A stretch of DNA of 64,000 nt, taken from contig CP166298.1 in assembly GCA_041281825.1 (NCBI GenBank), forward strand, positions 6,014,001 to 6,078,000. Direction: 5' to 3'. Position numbers and translations under genes: made by a program. Under the pieces are notes generated by a model. That model was given only the letters and a program-made list of their open reading frames with translations, did no database searches and was not told the DNA's origin. This document shows, one piece after another, positions 7,452 through 21,170 of this stretch. This DNA comes from Paenibacillus_D tarimensis_A (GTDB lineage Bacteria > Bacillota > Bacilli > Paenibacillales > Paenibacillaceae). Each line of letters begins with the position of its first letter. The first letter of the stretch is position 1.

Positions 7452-8333
7452 TTACAAACCGCGATCCTGCATACGTTCGCCTGCAGTCAATTTCGATATT
7501 TCAATCCCTTTCATGGGGGTACCGAGATTTTTCGATACTTCGGCGATTAAACCGTAATCCGTATAATGAGTTGTTGCTTCTACAATTGCGCGTGCGAACT
7601 TCTCCGGGCTGTCGGATTTGAAGATACCCGATCCGACAAACACGCCGTCTGCGCCCAGATGCATCATAAGCGCAGCGTCCGACGGAGTCGCTACACCGCC
7701 CGCTGCAAAGTTAACGACCGGCAATTTTCCGGTTTCATGTACGTTGAGGAGAAGGTCGTACGGTACGCCAAGGTTTTTCGCTTCGGCATACAGCTCATCC
7801 TTCGAGAGATTTTGTATTTTACGGATTTGTCCGATAATGAGGCGCATATGGCGCACCGCCTCTACGATATTGCCCGTTCCCGGTTCACCCTTCGTACGCA
7901 GCATGGACGCGCCTTCCTGAATGCGGCGAAGCGCTTCTCCAAGATCCTTAGCACCGCATACAAACGGTACGGTGAACTGCTGCTTGTCGATATGGAAGAC
8001 CTCGTCCGCAGGCGTAAGCACTTCGCTTTCGTCGATATAATCGACACCCATCGATTCAAGCACTTTAGCCTCCACATAATGCCCGATCCGGGCTTTCGCC
8101 ATAACCGGGATAGATACAACCTTCATAACTTCCTCGACAATAGTCGGGTCGGCCATACGGGCCACGCCGCCTGCCGCTCGTATATCGGATGGTACGCGCT
8201 CCAAAGCCATAACGGCTGTAGCGCCTGCCGCTTCAGCGATTTTTGCTTGTTCCGCATTCATGACGTCCATGATGACGCCGCCTTTTTGCATCTCTGCCAT
8301 GCCGCGTTTTACACGCGATGTTCCGGTTTCCAT
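7452..8333 (-). CDS. pdxS: pyridoxal 5'-phosphate synthase subunit PdxS
   Basis: The 293-residue (beta/alpha)8 protein makes PLP from ribose 5-phosphate, glyceraldehyde 3-phosphate and PdxT-derived ammonia. Conserved stretches are VKRGMAEMQKGGVIMDV, VMALERVPSDIRAAGGVARM, the lysine in VMAKARIGH, and LRTKGEPGTGN. ATG at 8333 follows AGGAGG. A promoter lies in the dacA-pdxS gap, so pdxST can be transcribed apart from dacA. Confidence 0.98.
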   Translation of the reverse strand: METGTSRVKRGMAEMQKGGVIMDVMNAEQAKIAEAAGATAVMALERVPSDIRAAGGVARMADPTIVEEVMKVVSIPVMAKARIGHYVEAKVLESMGVDYIDESEVLTPADEVFHIDKQQFTVPFVCGAKDLGEALRRIQEGASMLRTKGEPGTGNIVEAVRHMRLIIGQIRKIQNLSKDELYAEAKNLGVPYDLLLNVHETGKLPVVNFAAGGVATPSDAALMMHLGADGVFVGSGIFKSDSPEKFARAIVEATTHYTDYGLIAEVSKNLGTPMKGIEISKLTAGERMQDRGL

Positions 8334-8388
8334 CTACCTCTGCCTCCTAATATTTTAACTGATATTTCCGTCTCAGCTCTAACCATTT

Positions 8389-8417
8389 ATTTTACAGCAA
8401 GCTGTGAAAATCGACAA
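8389..8417 (-). promoter_or_regulatory. pdxST promoter
   Basis: TTGTCG (8412-8417), a 17-bp spacer and TAAAAT (8389-8394) lie on the minus strand about 55 bp before pdxS. Confidence 0.65.
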
Positions 8418-8441
8418 GCATCAAGCCATATTCGTGGTGGC

Positions 8442-9764
8442 TTAGAACAAATTTACGATCCCGTCAAACAGTCCGGCAAAGAAGTCCTTAATCGCCCGGA
8501 ATGTCAGCCTCCACCAGCTGCCTTTTTCCGCTTCTTCGCTTGTCACTAAATTGACGGTCCGCAGCAGCTCATTGCCGTCCGCGTCGGTATATTTATAAGT
8601 CACATTCCCTACGACAGTGCCCGCAGCAATTGGAGCAACCAGTTCATTGGCGTCCTTAATATTGCTTTCCGTCAGTTCGATCTGCGGCGTGCTTCCTTTT
8701 TGAACCAAAAAACTGATGTCGTTCTGGGTGACGACCGGAACTTCCGTTTTTACGCCCTTCTTAATTTTAACCGTTTCAATTGTTTCTACTACGGTTTTAG
8801 GCGGAACGACGGTTTTCTTCTCAAAATTGTTAAAGCCGTAATCGAGCAGCTTCTCCATCTCGACGAACCGCCCCCTCTGCGTATCCGCACCCATGACGAC
8901 GCCGACGAGACGCATGCCGTTACGCTCGGCGGTTCCGGTAAAGCAATACTGTGCCTGGCTCGTGTACCCCGTCTTCATGCCATCTAGCCCTTCATAGGCA
9001 AGATCTTTAAAATTTTGAATGTCTTTATTTCCTTCCAGCATCCAGTTATAGTTGATCATGGGTTTGTCGTCCCGTTCACGAAATTTATAAGAAGGAATGC
9101 TGGAAAACCGAAGAAACTCCTCGTCATACTCTTTTAAAATGTGGTAAGCGAGCAATGCCGAGTCTTTAGCGGACATCAGCGTTTCGCCGCTGATGGAGGA
9201 CGGCTGATACTCCGGGGACATATCCGATCGGCTTAATCCGGTAGCATTAATGTAATGAGCGGTTTCAAGCCCCAACTCCTTGGCCGTCTTGTTCATCCGC
9301 TGGGCAAAAGCTTCTTCCGTGCCTTCAATTTGTTCCGCCAACGCAATCGAAGCGTCGTTCGCGGAGCCTACCGCCATCGCTATGAATAACTCCTCAACCG
9401 AATGCTTGTCCCCTTCGGCCAGGAAAACGTGCGAGCCCTGCCTCGTGGTCGTTGCAGCATTTCTTCCTACGGTAACTGTATCCGTCCAATTAAGTCTACC
9501 GCTCTTTATTTCCTGCAATACGATATATTCCGTCATCATCTTGGACATGCTTGCCGGCGGCAATGCTTCCTCTGCCTCCGCCTCGAATAAAACCTGTCCT
9601 GTTTCGACATCAATTAAAAATGCGGAGCTCACTTTTAGTCCCAATGCATTATCCACATGTCCTTCAGCGCCCGCGGCGGATACCATTATTGTCAGCATCA
9701 TAAATACCGATAAAAAAGCAGCAATAACAGGTTTCAACAGCTTCACCATTCTGTTGCCATTCAA
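8442..9764 (-). CDS. dacA: D-alanyl-D-alanine carboxypeptidase (PBP5 type)
   Basis: The 440-residue enzyme trims the terminal D-Ala of peptidoglycan pentapeptides outside the cell. It has a signal peptide (residues about 1-33, ending SAAGAEG). The three active-site motifs follow in order: SMSK (catalytic Ser), SAND (SxN) and KTG in GMKTGYTS. A beta-rich C-terminal domain and an amphipathic tail (DFFAGLFDGIVNLF) that should anchor it to the membrane complete the protein. The start is probably TTG at 9764, behind GAGAGGA; an ATG five codons later lacks a good SD. Confidence 0.96.
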   Translation of the reverse strand: MNGNRMVKLLKPVIAAFLSVFMMLTIMVSAAGAEGHVDNALGLKVSSAFLIDVETGQVLFEAEAEEALPPASMSKMMTEYIVLQEIKSGRLNWTDTVTVGRNAATTTRQGSHVFLAEGDKHSVEELFIAMAVGSANDASIALAEQIEGTEEAFAQRMNKTAKELGLETAHYINATGLSRSDMSPEYQPSSISGETLMSAKDSALLAYHILKEYDEEFLRFSSIPSYKFRERDDKPMINYNWMLEGNKDIQNFKDLAYEGLDGMKTGYTSQAQYCFTGTAERNGMRLVGVVMGADTQRGRFVEMEKLLDYGFNNFEKKTVVPPKTVVETIETVKIKKGVKTEVPVVTQNDISFLVQKGSTPQIELTESNIKDANELVAPIAAGTVVGNVTYKYTDADGNELLRTVNLVTSEEAEKGSWWRLTFRAIKDFFAGLFDGIVNLF

Positions 9765-9804
9765 TTCGTTCCTCTCCCCTTCTCCCGTTTGTCACATGTC
9801 TATT

Positions 9805-9813
9805 ATTGTACCA
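9805..9813 (-). promoter_or_regulatory. extended -10 promoter of dacA
   Basis: TGGTACAAT on the minus strand is an extended -10 element (TGn before TACAAT). No good -35 sequence is present, which is usual for extended -10 promoters. It lies between the guaB terminator and dacA. Confidence 0.5.
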
Positions 9814-9834
9814 TAAGCGATGTGCCAAAAAGAA

Positions 9835-9880
9835 GACAGACAGGGGTTCGGTGATTGTCGTCCACCTCTCCCTGCCTGTC
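9835..9880 (-). terminator. guaB terminator
   Basis: An 11-bp stem (GACAGGCAGGG with CCCTGTCTGTC) lies 26 bp after the guaB stop and is followed on the minus strand by TTCTTTTT. Confidence 0.75.
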
Positions 9881-9905
9881 CAAATTCCGTTCAGTCCGGT
9901 TTTAT

Positions 9906-11363
9906 TTACAGCGAGTAGTTCGGCGCCTCTTTCGTAATTTGTACGTCATGCGGATGGCTTTCCCTTAAGCCTGCCCCTGTAATGCGTACAAACTGGGTAT
10001 CGTTTCTAAGCTCTTCGATGTTTTTCGTTCCGCAATAGCCCATACCCGACCGGAGTCCGCCCATCAGCTGATGAACCGTATCTGCCAAAGGCCCTTTGTA
10101 AGGTACCCTTCCTTCAATGCCTTCCGGAACAAGCTTGCTTTCATTCTCCTGGAAATAACGGTCTTTGCTGCCTTCTTTCATGGCGCCGATGGAACCCATG
10201 CCGCGATAGACCTTGAACCGTCTGCCCTGATAAATTTCCGATTCACCCGGGCTTTCTTCCGTACCCGCGAACAAGCTTCCGACCATGATCGCATTTGCCC
10301 CGGCGGCGACCGCTTTCGTTATATCTCCCGAATATTTGATTCCGCCGTCGGCAATAACCGGTACATTATAGTTCCGTGCCGCGCTTGCACAGTCATAAAT
10401 CGCCGTAATTTGCGGAACTCCAATTCCCGCGATAACACGTGTTGTACAGATCGATCCCGGACCGATGCCGACCTTGACAACCGACGCGCCGGCCTCGATC
10501 AGATCTCGAGTTGCATCCCCCGTCGCAACGTTTCCGGCGATAATTGTCATCTCGGGATATTTCGCTCTTAATTTCCGAACCGTTTCAATAATATTAATAT
10601 GGTGACCGTGAGCCGAATCCACCACAATTACATCTACACCGGCGCCCACCAGCGCCTCCGCCCGTTCGAAGGTATCTTTGGATATGCCGATTGCGGCGCC
10701 GCACAGGAGCCGTCCATGTTTATCTTTCGCCGCATTAGGGAATTGGATTGCCTTCTCGATATCTTTAATCGTAATTAGTCCTTTAAGGGTGTTATCTTCA
10801 TCTACAAGCGGCAGCTTCTCGATCTTATGCTTCTGGAGCAATACTTCCGCTTGCTGAAGCGTTGTACCGACCGGTGCGGTTACCAGTTCTTCCTTAGTCA
10901 TCACTTCGCTGATTTTCATGGAATAATCATGTATAAACCGTAAATCGCGGTTCGTGATAATACCGACCAAATGATTGTTCTCATCGACAATCGGCACGCC
11001 TGAAATCCGATATTTACCCATTAATTCTTCCGCGTCGTAGACATGATGGTCAGGAGTAAGCGAGAACGGGTTCGTAATGACGCCGCTCTCCGACCTTTTT
11101 ACACGATCCACCTCCAGCGCTTGGTCCGCGACCGACATATTTTTATGAATAATACCGAGTCCGCCTTCCCGCGCCATTGCGATCGCCAAAGCCGATTCCG
11201 TTACCGTATCCATCCCCGCGCTAATTAACGGAATATTTAGTTTAACCGAATCGCTCAGCTTAACCGACAAGTCGACTTCTCGCGGCAGAACTTCGGACTT
11301 TCTCGGAACAAGCAGCACATCGTCAAACGTTAATCCTTCCTTGGCGAATTTTGTTTCCCACAC
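9906..11363 (-). CDS. guaB: IMP dehydrogenase
   Basis: The 485-residue enzyme converts IMP to XMP, the first step to GMP. The barrel is interrupted by a CBS pair (about residues 95-210). The catalytic cysteine lies in GPGSICTTRV and the flap follows (RGMGSIGAMKEGSKDRYF). The start is GTG at 11363 with AGGAGG 7 nt upstream. The leader is about 215 nt long and ends in a copy of the interspersed SD-proximal repeat. It has its own promoter and terminator, so it is monocistronic. Confidence 0.98.
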   Translation of the reverse strand: MWETKFAKEGLTFDDVLLVPRKSEVLPREVDLSVKLSDSVKLNIPLISAGMDTVTESALAIAMAREGGLGIIHKNMSVADQALEVDRVKRSESGVITNPFSLTPDHHVYDAEELMGKYRISGVPIVDENNHLVGIITNRDLRFIHDYSMKISEVMTKEELVTAPVGTTLQQAEVLLQKHKIEKLPLVDEDNTLKGLITIKDIEKAIQFPNAAKDKHGRLLCGAAIGISKDTFERAEALVGAGVDVIVVDSAHGHHINIIETVRKLRAKYPEMTIIAGNVATGDATRDLIEAGASVVKVGIGPGSICTTRVIAGIGVPQITAIYDCASAARNYNVPVIADGGIKYSGDITKAVAAGANAIMVGSLFAGTEESPGESEIYQGRRFKVYRGMGSIGAMKEGSKDRYFQENESKLVPEGIEGRVPYKGPLADTVHQLMGGLRSGMGYCGTKNIEELRNDTQFVRITGAGLRESHPHDVQITKEAPNYSL

Positions 11364-11376
11364 AAGTTGTTCCTCC

Positions 11377-11453
11377 TGACATAGGATCTTTGATCATGAC
11401 ATAGGGATCTTTGAGGGGAGCTCAAAGTCTCTCTGCATTTCAAAGTCTCTCCT
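11377..11453 (-). repeat. SD-proximal interspersed repeat, copy 1 (guaB)
   Basis: Read on the minus strand, two GAGACTTTGA-type units precede the centre TTGAGCTCCCCTCAA. Two units of the type TCAAAGATCCCTATGTCA follow, and the last one runs straight into the guaB SD AGGAGG. The second of these lacks one C. The copy is diverged compared with those at coaX and yabS. Confidence 0.85.
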
Positions 11454-11587
11454 TTTGTTTTTTAGTCATTTCCTCCTGATACAGCCTCTTTTGAAAGCAA
11501 AAACCAGTTCGAAAATAGGTGCTTTATTACTCGCTCTAAGGGTTTGAAAAGGCTCAGCGGATGATACCTCTCACGTATATTATTGCA

Positions 11588-11616
11588 ATATTATCAGAGG
11601 GGTTTAGGGCTGTCAA
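11588..11616 (-). promoter_or_regulatory. guaB promoter
   Basis: A perfect TTGACA (11611-11616), a 17-bp spacer and TAATAT (11588-11593) form a strong sigma-A promoter. Transcription from about 11581 gives a leader of roughly 215 nt. Confidence 0.85.
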
Positions 11617-12036
11617 GGTTATTCCTACAAGCTTTCATATTGTTTTCAATAACGGTAATCATACACCTTGCACTCCGCTCTCCAAATGAGAAAATTCTTA
11701 ATAATCGTTTTTAACATCGATGACCATCCCATTCAAATCAGTCCGTTCATCAATTTATCCATGCGGTTCATTCTTCGTTCACTTGCCGCTCCCATCCGGA
11801 TCCATAAATCCCTTTAATCGGCTTGTTTGAATCGAAGAGTTTCCGTATTGGAGTACATAAGAGAACCGGGAACGAATGACCAGCCGAATTTCTCGTTTGA
11901 CCTTATTATGAGCGGTTAGGGAAGAACTATTGTGAAGGAGATGCAGCCATTACTGGATATCATTACTGATAACTAATTCAATTTTTTCTTAGCCAGCCGT
12001 ACTGGACCCGGGCTCGCTTGTAGTCCCAGAGAACAA
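11617..12036. other. intergenic between guaB promoter and rrn terminator
   Basis: I see no gene here. Only very short frames occur, such as an 11-codon frame behind GAAGGAG near 11950 on the plus strand. No riboswitch-like fold was recognised. Confidence 0.5.
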
Positions 12037-12072
12037 CAATAAATCCACTGAGATCACTCAGTGGATTTATTG
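12037..12072 (-). terminator. rRNA operon terminator
   Basis: CAATAAATCCACTGAG and its exact complement form a 16-bp perfect stem with a four-base loop. It lies about 90 bp past the 23S 3' end. The minus-strand arm ends TTTATTG, a modest U-rich tail. Confidence 0.8.
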
Positions 12073-12158
12073 TGCTCGCAAATTGCATTTGCGCCTTGAA
12101 AACCGGATGCGAAATAATACAGAAACAATAGCTGTTTGAGTTTCAATGGGTTGTATTA

Positions 12159-15082
<2,924 letters not shown>

Positions 15083-15233
15083 TGCATTTTTCCGAAGGAA
15101 AAGATGCTTCCTTCTTCAAATGTTCTACTAATTGTTGCTCACTTCGCTTACGCGAAGCTCGCGTTATTGAAACTTCAGCTAAAGGATGTTTCTGTTTTTT
15201 CGCTATCCAGTTTTCAAGGTGCAAAACATACAT

Positions 15234-15309
15234 TGGTGGAGCCAAGGAGGATCGAACTCCTGACCTCCTGCTTGCAAGGCAGGCGCTCTCCCAGCTGAGC
15301 TATGGCCCC
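15234..15309 (-). tRNA. tRNA-Ala(TGC)
   Basis: The 76-nt cloverleaf starts GGGGCCATAGCTCAGCTGGG and ends in encoded CCA, with anticodon TGC. It lies in the spacer between tRNA-Ile and 23S. Confidence 0.97.
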
Positions 15310-15336
15310 ATACTTTACCCGTCTAGGTAAGGATAA

Positions 15337-15413
<77 letters not shown>

Positions 15414-15448
15414 TTGTCACAAGTATTGATGAGATGCAAAAGCATCCG

Positions 15449-15565
15449 CTTGGCAACGTCCTACTCTCCCAGGACCCTGCGGTCCAAGTACCATCGGCGC
15501 TGGAAGGCTTAACGGTCGTGTTCGGGATGGGTACGCGTGGTTCCCTTCCGCCATCGCCACCAAAC
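15449..15565 (-). rRNA. 5S ribosomal RNA, placed between 16S and the tRNAs
   Basis: The roughly 117-nt sequence carries the conserved 5S core (CCCATCCCGAACACG and TGGGAGAGTAGGAC) and closes with a terminal stem (TTGGTGGCG/CGTTGCCAA). It lies 3' of 16S and 5' of tRNA-Ile, not after 23S as in the usual bacterial order. Confidence 0.96.
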
Positions 15566-15679
15566 GGATATTTGCTTGTGAAAGTTCATTCCCGGTTAAC
15601 CCGGTCTTGCTCTTTCAAAACTGACAACGAGCGAGCAACAATGCCTTGTTTATCCGGTCATCATCGTGACCGGGTATTT

Positions 15680-17238
<1,559 letters not shown>

Positions 17239-17385
17239 AGTGTTTATGAATAAGCTTGTTAGCTCATACGTTTTGTTGCTGTTTCTGCAGCTCTTGATGA
17301 GCCGCAGGGCATTTCGCTCGTTGTTCAGTTTTCAAAGAACAAGGTCGTTCTTTTCGTTCATCACCGTCTCAGCGGCGACTTAAAT

Positions 17386-17415
17386 AATGTACCACAGACA
17401 GATGTCTAAATGCAA
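17386..17415 (-). promoter_or_regulatory. rRNA operon promoter
   Basis: TTGCAT (17410-17415), an 18-bp spacer and TACATT (17386-17391) lie about 150 bp before 16S. The leader contains GTTCTTTGAAAACTGAAC, which resembles the boxA antitermination region of rrn leaders. Confidence 0.6.
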
Positions 17416-17458
17416 CTCTTTTTTTAAACTTTTTATTCATCCAGATATTGGGCAGTAA

Positions 17459-17493
17459 AAAGCCGCCCCGAGACCAAATCTAAGGACGGCTTT
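17459..17493 (-). terminator. lysS terminator
   Basis: AAAGCCG pairs with CGGCTTT, with further C/G pairs inside, and TTTT follows on the minus strand, just past the lysS stop. It separates lysS from the rRNA promoter. Confidence 0.85.
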
Positions 17494-17500
17494 GCAACCA

Positions 17501-19024
17501 TTATTCGCCGGTTCTTTCCCGCATTAACGGGAACAACAACACGTCGCGAATCGACGGCGCGTTCGTGAGCAGCATCACAAGACGGTCGATACCGATGCCG
17601 AGTCCGCCTGTAGGCGGCATGCCGTATTCCAGAGAACGGATAAAATCTTCATCCATCTCATGTGCCTCGTCATTGCCTTGCTCCTTCTCCACAAGCTGGG
17701 CCTCAAAACGTTGCCGCTGGTCGATCGGGTCATTCAGCTCTGTAAAGGCATTAGCATGTTCGCGTGCGACAATGAACAATTCGAATCGGTCCGTAAACCT
17801 CGGATCCTCGTCATTCTTTTTGGCCAGAGGCGAGATCGCCACCGGATGTCCGGTCACAAACGTAGGTTGTATAAGCGTATGTTCTACAAAAGTTTCAAAG
17901 AAAGCATTCAAAATATGGCCGAATGTCATGTGTGCTTCAACCGGTACCTTATGTTCTTTCGCAAGCCGGTGTGCCTCTTCATCGCTCATCTGAATGCTAA
18001 AATCGACGCCCGTCGCTTCCTTCACCAAATCGACCATCGACACGCGGCGCCATGGTTTGCCGAGATCGACTTCCAACTCCTGATACACAATGCGTGTCGT
18101 GCCAAGGACTTCTTGTGCGATATGGACGACGAGATTCTCGGTCAGTTCCATAATATCTTTATAATCGGCATAAGCCTCATAAAGCTCAATCATCGTGAAC
18201 TCGGGATTGTGACGCGTTGAAATGCCCTCATTCCTGTACACGCGTCCGATTTCATATACTTTTTCCAGGCCGCCGACGATCAGTCGTTTTAAATGGAGCT
18301 CAATCGCGATCCGCATATACAGCTGCATATCGAGTGCATTATGATGGGTAATAAATGGCCGAGCCGCCGCACCGCCTGCAATTGCGTGCAAGGTCGGGGT
18401 TTCCACTTCCAGGTATCCCAGTGAATCTAAATAGCGGCGCATCGATTGGATGATACGTGAACGCGTGACGAAGGTTTGCTGTACATCCGGATTCATAATG
18501 AGATCCACATACCGCTCTCGGTAGCGAAGTTCCACATCCTTAAGCCCGTGGAATTTCTCCGGCAGAGGAAGCAGCGATTTCGTCAGTACTTCAAGCTCCT
18601 TCACCTTTACCGAGGTTTCGCCCGTTTTCGTCTTGAAGACGGTTCCGCGGACTCCGACGATATCACCGATATCGAGCAGGTCAAATGCTTTGTATTGAGC
18701 CTCATCCACCGTATCCAGACGAACATAAATTTGAATTTTTCCGGTCAAATCCTGAATATGAGCAAATCCGGCTTTTCCCATGCCCCGCTTCTGCATTATA
18801 CGGCCGGCCAAGCGGACTACATTCGCCTGCTCCTCCAGCTCCTCTTTGCCGCTGTCCGCATAGGCATCGAGAACTTGCTTCGCTTGATGCGTACGCTCAA
18901 ATTTCCGTCCGAACGGGTCAATGCCCAGCCCGCGCAGCTGATCAAGCTTGTCCCTGCGTATTTGTAACAACTCACTAAGCTCTTGCTCCTGCTGCTCCAC
19001 ATTATCCATTGTCACTTCATTCAT
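17501..19024 (-). CDS. lysS: lysyl-tRNA synthetase, class II
   Basis: The 507-residue enzyme has an N-terminal OB-fold anticodon-binding domain (about residues 60-165, including VRLAGRIMQKRGMGKAGF). The class II catalytic core follows, with motif 2 (YRNEGISTRHNPEFTMIE) and motif 3 (GLGIGIDRLVMLLT). ATG at 19024 follows AGGGAG. It is preceded by greA with a terminator between, and followed by the rRNA operon. Confidence 0.98.
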   Translation of the reverse strand: MNEVTMDNVEQQEQELSELLQIRRDKLDQLRGLGIDPFGRKFERTHQAKQVLDAYADSGKEELEEQANVVRLAGRIMQKRGMGKAGFAHIQDLTGKIQIYVRLDTVDEAQYKAFDLLDIGDIVGVRGTVFKTKTGETSVKVKELEVLTKSLLPLPEKFHGLKDVELRYRERYVDLIMNPDVQQTFVTRSRIIQSMRRYLDSLGYLEVETPTLHAIAGGAAARPFITHHNALDMQLYMRIAIELHLKRLIVGGLEKVYEIGRVYRNEGISTRHNPEFTMIELYEAYADYKDIMELTENLVVHIAQEVLGTTRIVYQELEVDLGKPWRRVSMVDLVKEATGVDFSIQMSDEEAHRLAKEHKVPVEAHMTFGHILNAFFETFVEHTLIQPTFVTGHPVAISPLAKKNDEDPRFTDRFELFIVAREHANAFTELNDPIDQRQRFEAQLVEKEQGNDEAHEMDEDFIRSLEYGMPPTGGLGIGIDRLVMLLTNAPSIRDVLLFPLMRERTGE

Positions 19025-19062
19025 CTCCCTGCTTGAACCTTGTACTTTCGTGCAATTTCAAA

Positions 19063-19085
19063 AAAAGCTTCCTAAAGGAAGCTTT
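19063..19085 (-). terminator. greA terminator
   Basis: AAGCTTCC pairs with GGAAGCTT around a short loop, followed by a T run on the minus strand, between greA and lysS. Confidence 0.85.
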
Positions 19086-19110
19086 TCATAATGTCTGAAT
19101 GTTAAAAAAC

Positions 19111-19587
19111 TTACTTTTTGATATCAACGATTTTATATTGAATGATGCCCGCAGGAACGCTAACCTCAACAACCGCCCCTCTCTTCTTGCCAAGGATGGC
19201 CTTACCGACAGGACTTTCATTCGATATCTTATTCTCAGACGGATCGGACTCAGCCGTACCGACGATTGTATATTCCATTGTATCCTTGAATTCCAAATCT
19301 TCAACCGTGACGATCGAACCGATGCTCACCGTATCGATGTCAATATCATCATTATTAATGATTCGCGCGTTTCGCAGCATCTTCTCAAGCGTAATAATAC
19401 GTCCCTCAATAAATGCCTGCTCGTTCTTGGCATCTTCGTATTCCGAGTTTTCGCTAATATCGCCATAGCCGATTGCAATCTTAATCCGTTCTGCAACTTC
19501 GCGGCGTTTGACCGATTTAAGGTTTTCAAGCTCTTCTTCAAGCTTCTTCAGACCGTCCTGAGTCAGAATGATCTCTTTGTCGCTCAT
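19111..19587 (-). CDS. greA: transcript cleavage factor GreA
   Basis: The 158-residue protein rescues backtracked RNA polymerase by stimulating RNA cleavage. The N-terminal coiled coil (LTQDGLKKLEEELENLKSVK...) carries the acidic tip in GDISENSEYEDAK. The C-terminal FKBP-like domain ends with SPVGKAILGKKRGAVVEV. ATG at 19587 has AGGAGA upstream; the frame could extend nine codons further without an SD. It has its own strong promoter and a terminator. Confidence 0.97.
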   Translation of the reverse strand: MSDKEIILTQDGLKKLEEELENLKSVKRREVAERIKIAIGYGDISENSEYEDAKNEQAFIEGRIITLEKMLRNARIINNDDIDIDTVSIGSIVTVEDLEFKDTMEYTIVGTAESDPSENKISNESPVGKAILGKKRGAVVEVSVPAGIIQYKIVDIKK

Positions 19588-19755
19588 CTTACCATTTCTC
19601 CTGTCGCGTGACATATTTTCATACCGTGTATGAATTCACTGATATTTAATATATTGCAATCGGATCTCATGATGACACTAAGCAGGGGGCAAGAGCGCAC
19701 AAGCCGGACGCCCTTTCTTGGCTCCCGGAGGAGCAGGTCGGAATTCTATTGCATG

Positions 19756-19785
19756 ATTATATTTCAAATCCACCCCAAATGTCAA
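19756..19785 (-). promoter_or_regulatory. greA promoter
   Basis: A consensus TTGACA (19780-19785) and TATAAT (19756-19761) are separated by 18 bp. The leader of about 160 nt contains GC-rich complementary stretches (GGGC near 19735, GCCC near 19690), so it may fold, but no known leader class was recognised. Confidence 0.85.
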
Positions 19786-19866
19786 TTACAACCACCACAT
19801 GATTGAAACCGCTTCAATTCCATGTGCACAGCAAGCGCGCCGGGTTTCCGGCACGCTGTTTATCCA

Positions 19867-20901
19867 TTAATGGATGATTGTTTTTCCCAGATTAACGTCT
19901 TCAGCATTTGCACCTATGGTATTGCTCGCGTCCCCCAGTGATTCGATATATGCGCCGAGAATCTCAACCATTCTGTCTCTGCTCGTTTCTTCCATAATGT
20001 TGTCTTTAATTCGCGCCGCTCCGGGCAGCCCTTTCAAATACCAGGCCAGATGCTTCCTCATTTCGCGTACGGCTACCGATTCTCCCTTCAAATTGACAAG
20101 CCGGTCCATATGCAGAATAGCAATTCGCATCTTTTCGCTTGGCGAAGGGTCGGGCAGCAGTTCTCCTTGGGTCAGGTAGTGGACCGTGCGATATAACATC
20201 CATGGGTTTCCGAGCGCGCCTCTGCCGATCATCACGCCATCGCAGCCTGTGTGTTCCAGCAAATGCTTCGCATCTTCCGGCGAAAATACGTCTCCATTGC
20301 CGATAACAGGTATCGATACGGCCGATTTGACATCTTTTATAATGTCCCAGTCGGCCTTGCCCGTATACAATTGTTCTCTTGTTCGGCCATGCACGCTTAC
20401 CGCTTTGCCTCCGGCACGCTCAACAGCCTGCGCGTTCCTTACAGCATAAATGTGCTCGCTGTCCCATCCGATCCGCATTTTCACCGTAACGGGTTTATCC
20501 ACGGCATCTACGACGGCGGATACCATTTCATAGATCTTATTCGGATCGAGCAGCCACCTTGCGCCTGCGTCGCATTTTGTCACTTTAGGAACCGGACAGC
20601 CCATATTAATATCAATAATATCGGCATTCGTCTGTTTGTCGACTACCTTCGCCGCTTCGACAAGCGAGTGTCTGTCGCCGCCGAAAATTTGCAGACTGAG
20701 CGGTTTTTCCCTCTCGTCGACAAACAACATCTCCATCGTACGTTTATTTCCGTGCAGTATCGCTTTGTCACTGACCATCTCCGCACAGACAAGGCCGCAT
20801 CCGAATTCCTTGGCAATCAGACGGAATGCCGGATTGCACACGCCGGCCATCGGCGCCAGCACCACTTTATTTTTCATCTCGATGTTTCCGATTTTCAGCA
20901 T
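19867..20901 (-). CDS. dusB: tRNA-dihydrouridine synthase DusB
   Basis: The 344-residue flavoprotein reduces uridines in tRNA D-loops. The FMN barrel shows VVLAPMAGVCNPAFRLIAKE near the start. The catalytic-loop region DINMGCPVPKVTKCDAGARW and the phosphate-binding part GCDGVMIGRGALGNPW follow. A C-terminal helical domain binds tRNA. It follows the folate genes and the small Xre gene, the same order as yacF in B. subtilis. Confidence 0.95.
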   Translation of the reverse strand: MLKIGNIEMKNKVVLAPMAGVCNPAFRLIAKEFGCGLVCAEMVSDKAILHGNKRTMEMLFVDEREKPLSLQIFGGDRHSLVEAAKVVDKQTNADIIDINMGCPVPKVTKCDAGARWLLDPNKIYEMVSAVVDAVDKPVTVKMRIGWDSEHIYAVRNAQAVERAGGKAVSVHGRTREQLYTGKADWDIIKDVKSAVSIPVIGNGDVFSPEDAKHLLEHTGCDGVMIGRGALGNPWMLYRTVHYLTQGELLPDPSPSEKMRIAILHMDRLVNLKGESVAVREMRKHLAWYLKGLPGAARIKDNIMEETSRDRMVEILGAYIESLGDASNTIGANAEDVNLGKTIIH

Positions 20902-20954
20902 GTTGCATTATACCCCTTCCTGTCCATCTTATATTGCCGAGGATGTTATTCGGG

Positions 20955-21170
20955 TCATCCTTTAAACGTGTCGCCCGTCAGCTCATCATAACTCACGCCG
21001 AGCGCATCGGCAATTCTTTCAAGCAGCTTGGCCTCCGGCCGCCGTGTACCCCGTTCCAGCGAACCCAGCACCGCTACCGACACCCCAAGCCGCTCTGCTA
21101 ACTCGTGCTGCGTAAATCCTTTTAATTTCCGGAATGCCCGGAGTCGCTGCGCCAACAAATCGTATTCCAT
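20955..21170 (-). CDS. yazB: small Xre-family DNA-binding protein (YazB-like)
   Basis: The 71-residue protein is almost entirely one helix-turn-helix domain: FRKLKGFTQHELAERLGVSV, then LGSLERGTRRPEAKLLERIA. It resembles phage-type HTH regulators and has no sensor domain. It overlaps the end of folK by 49 bp and so is translated within the folate operon. The position equals yazB of B. subtilis. The target is unknown; autoregulation of the operon is one possibility. Confidence 0.9.
   Translation of the reverse strand: MEYDLLAQRLRAFRKLKGFTQHELAERLGVSVAVLGSLERGTRRPEAKLLERIADALGVSYDELTGDTFKG

Noticed and set aside
11935..11985. 11-codon leader peptide on the plus strand near 11950
   Set aside because: It has a fair SD but no downstream gene on that strand, and the peptide has no regulatory codon run.
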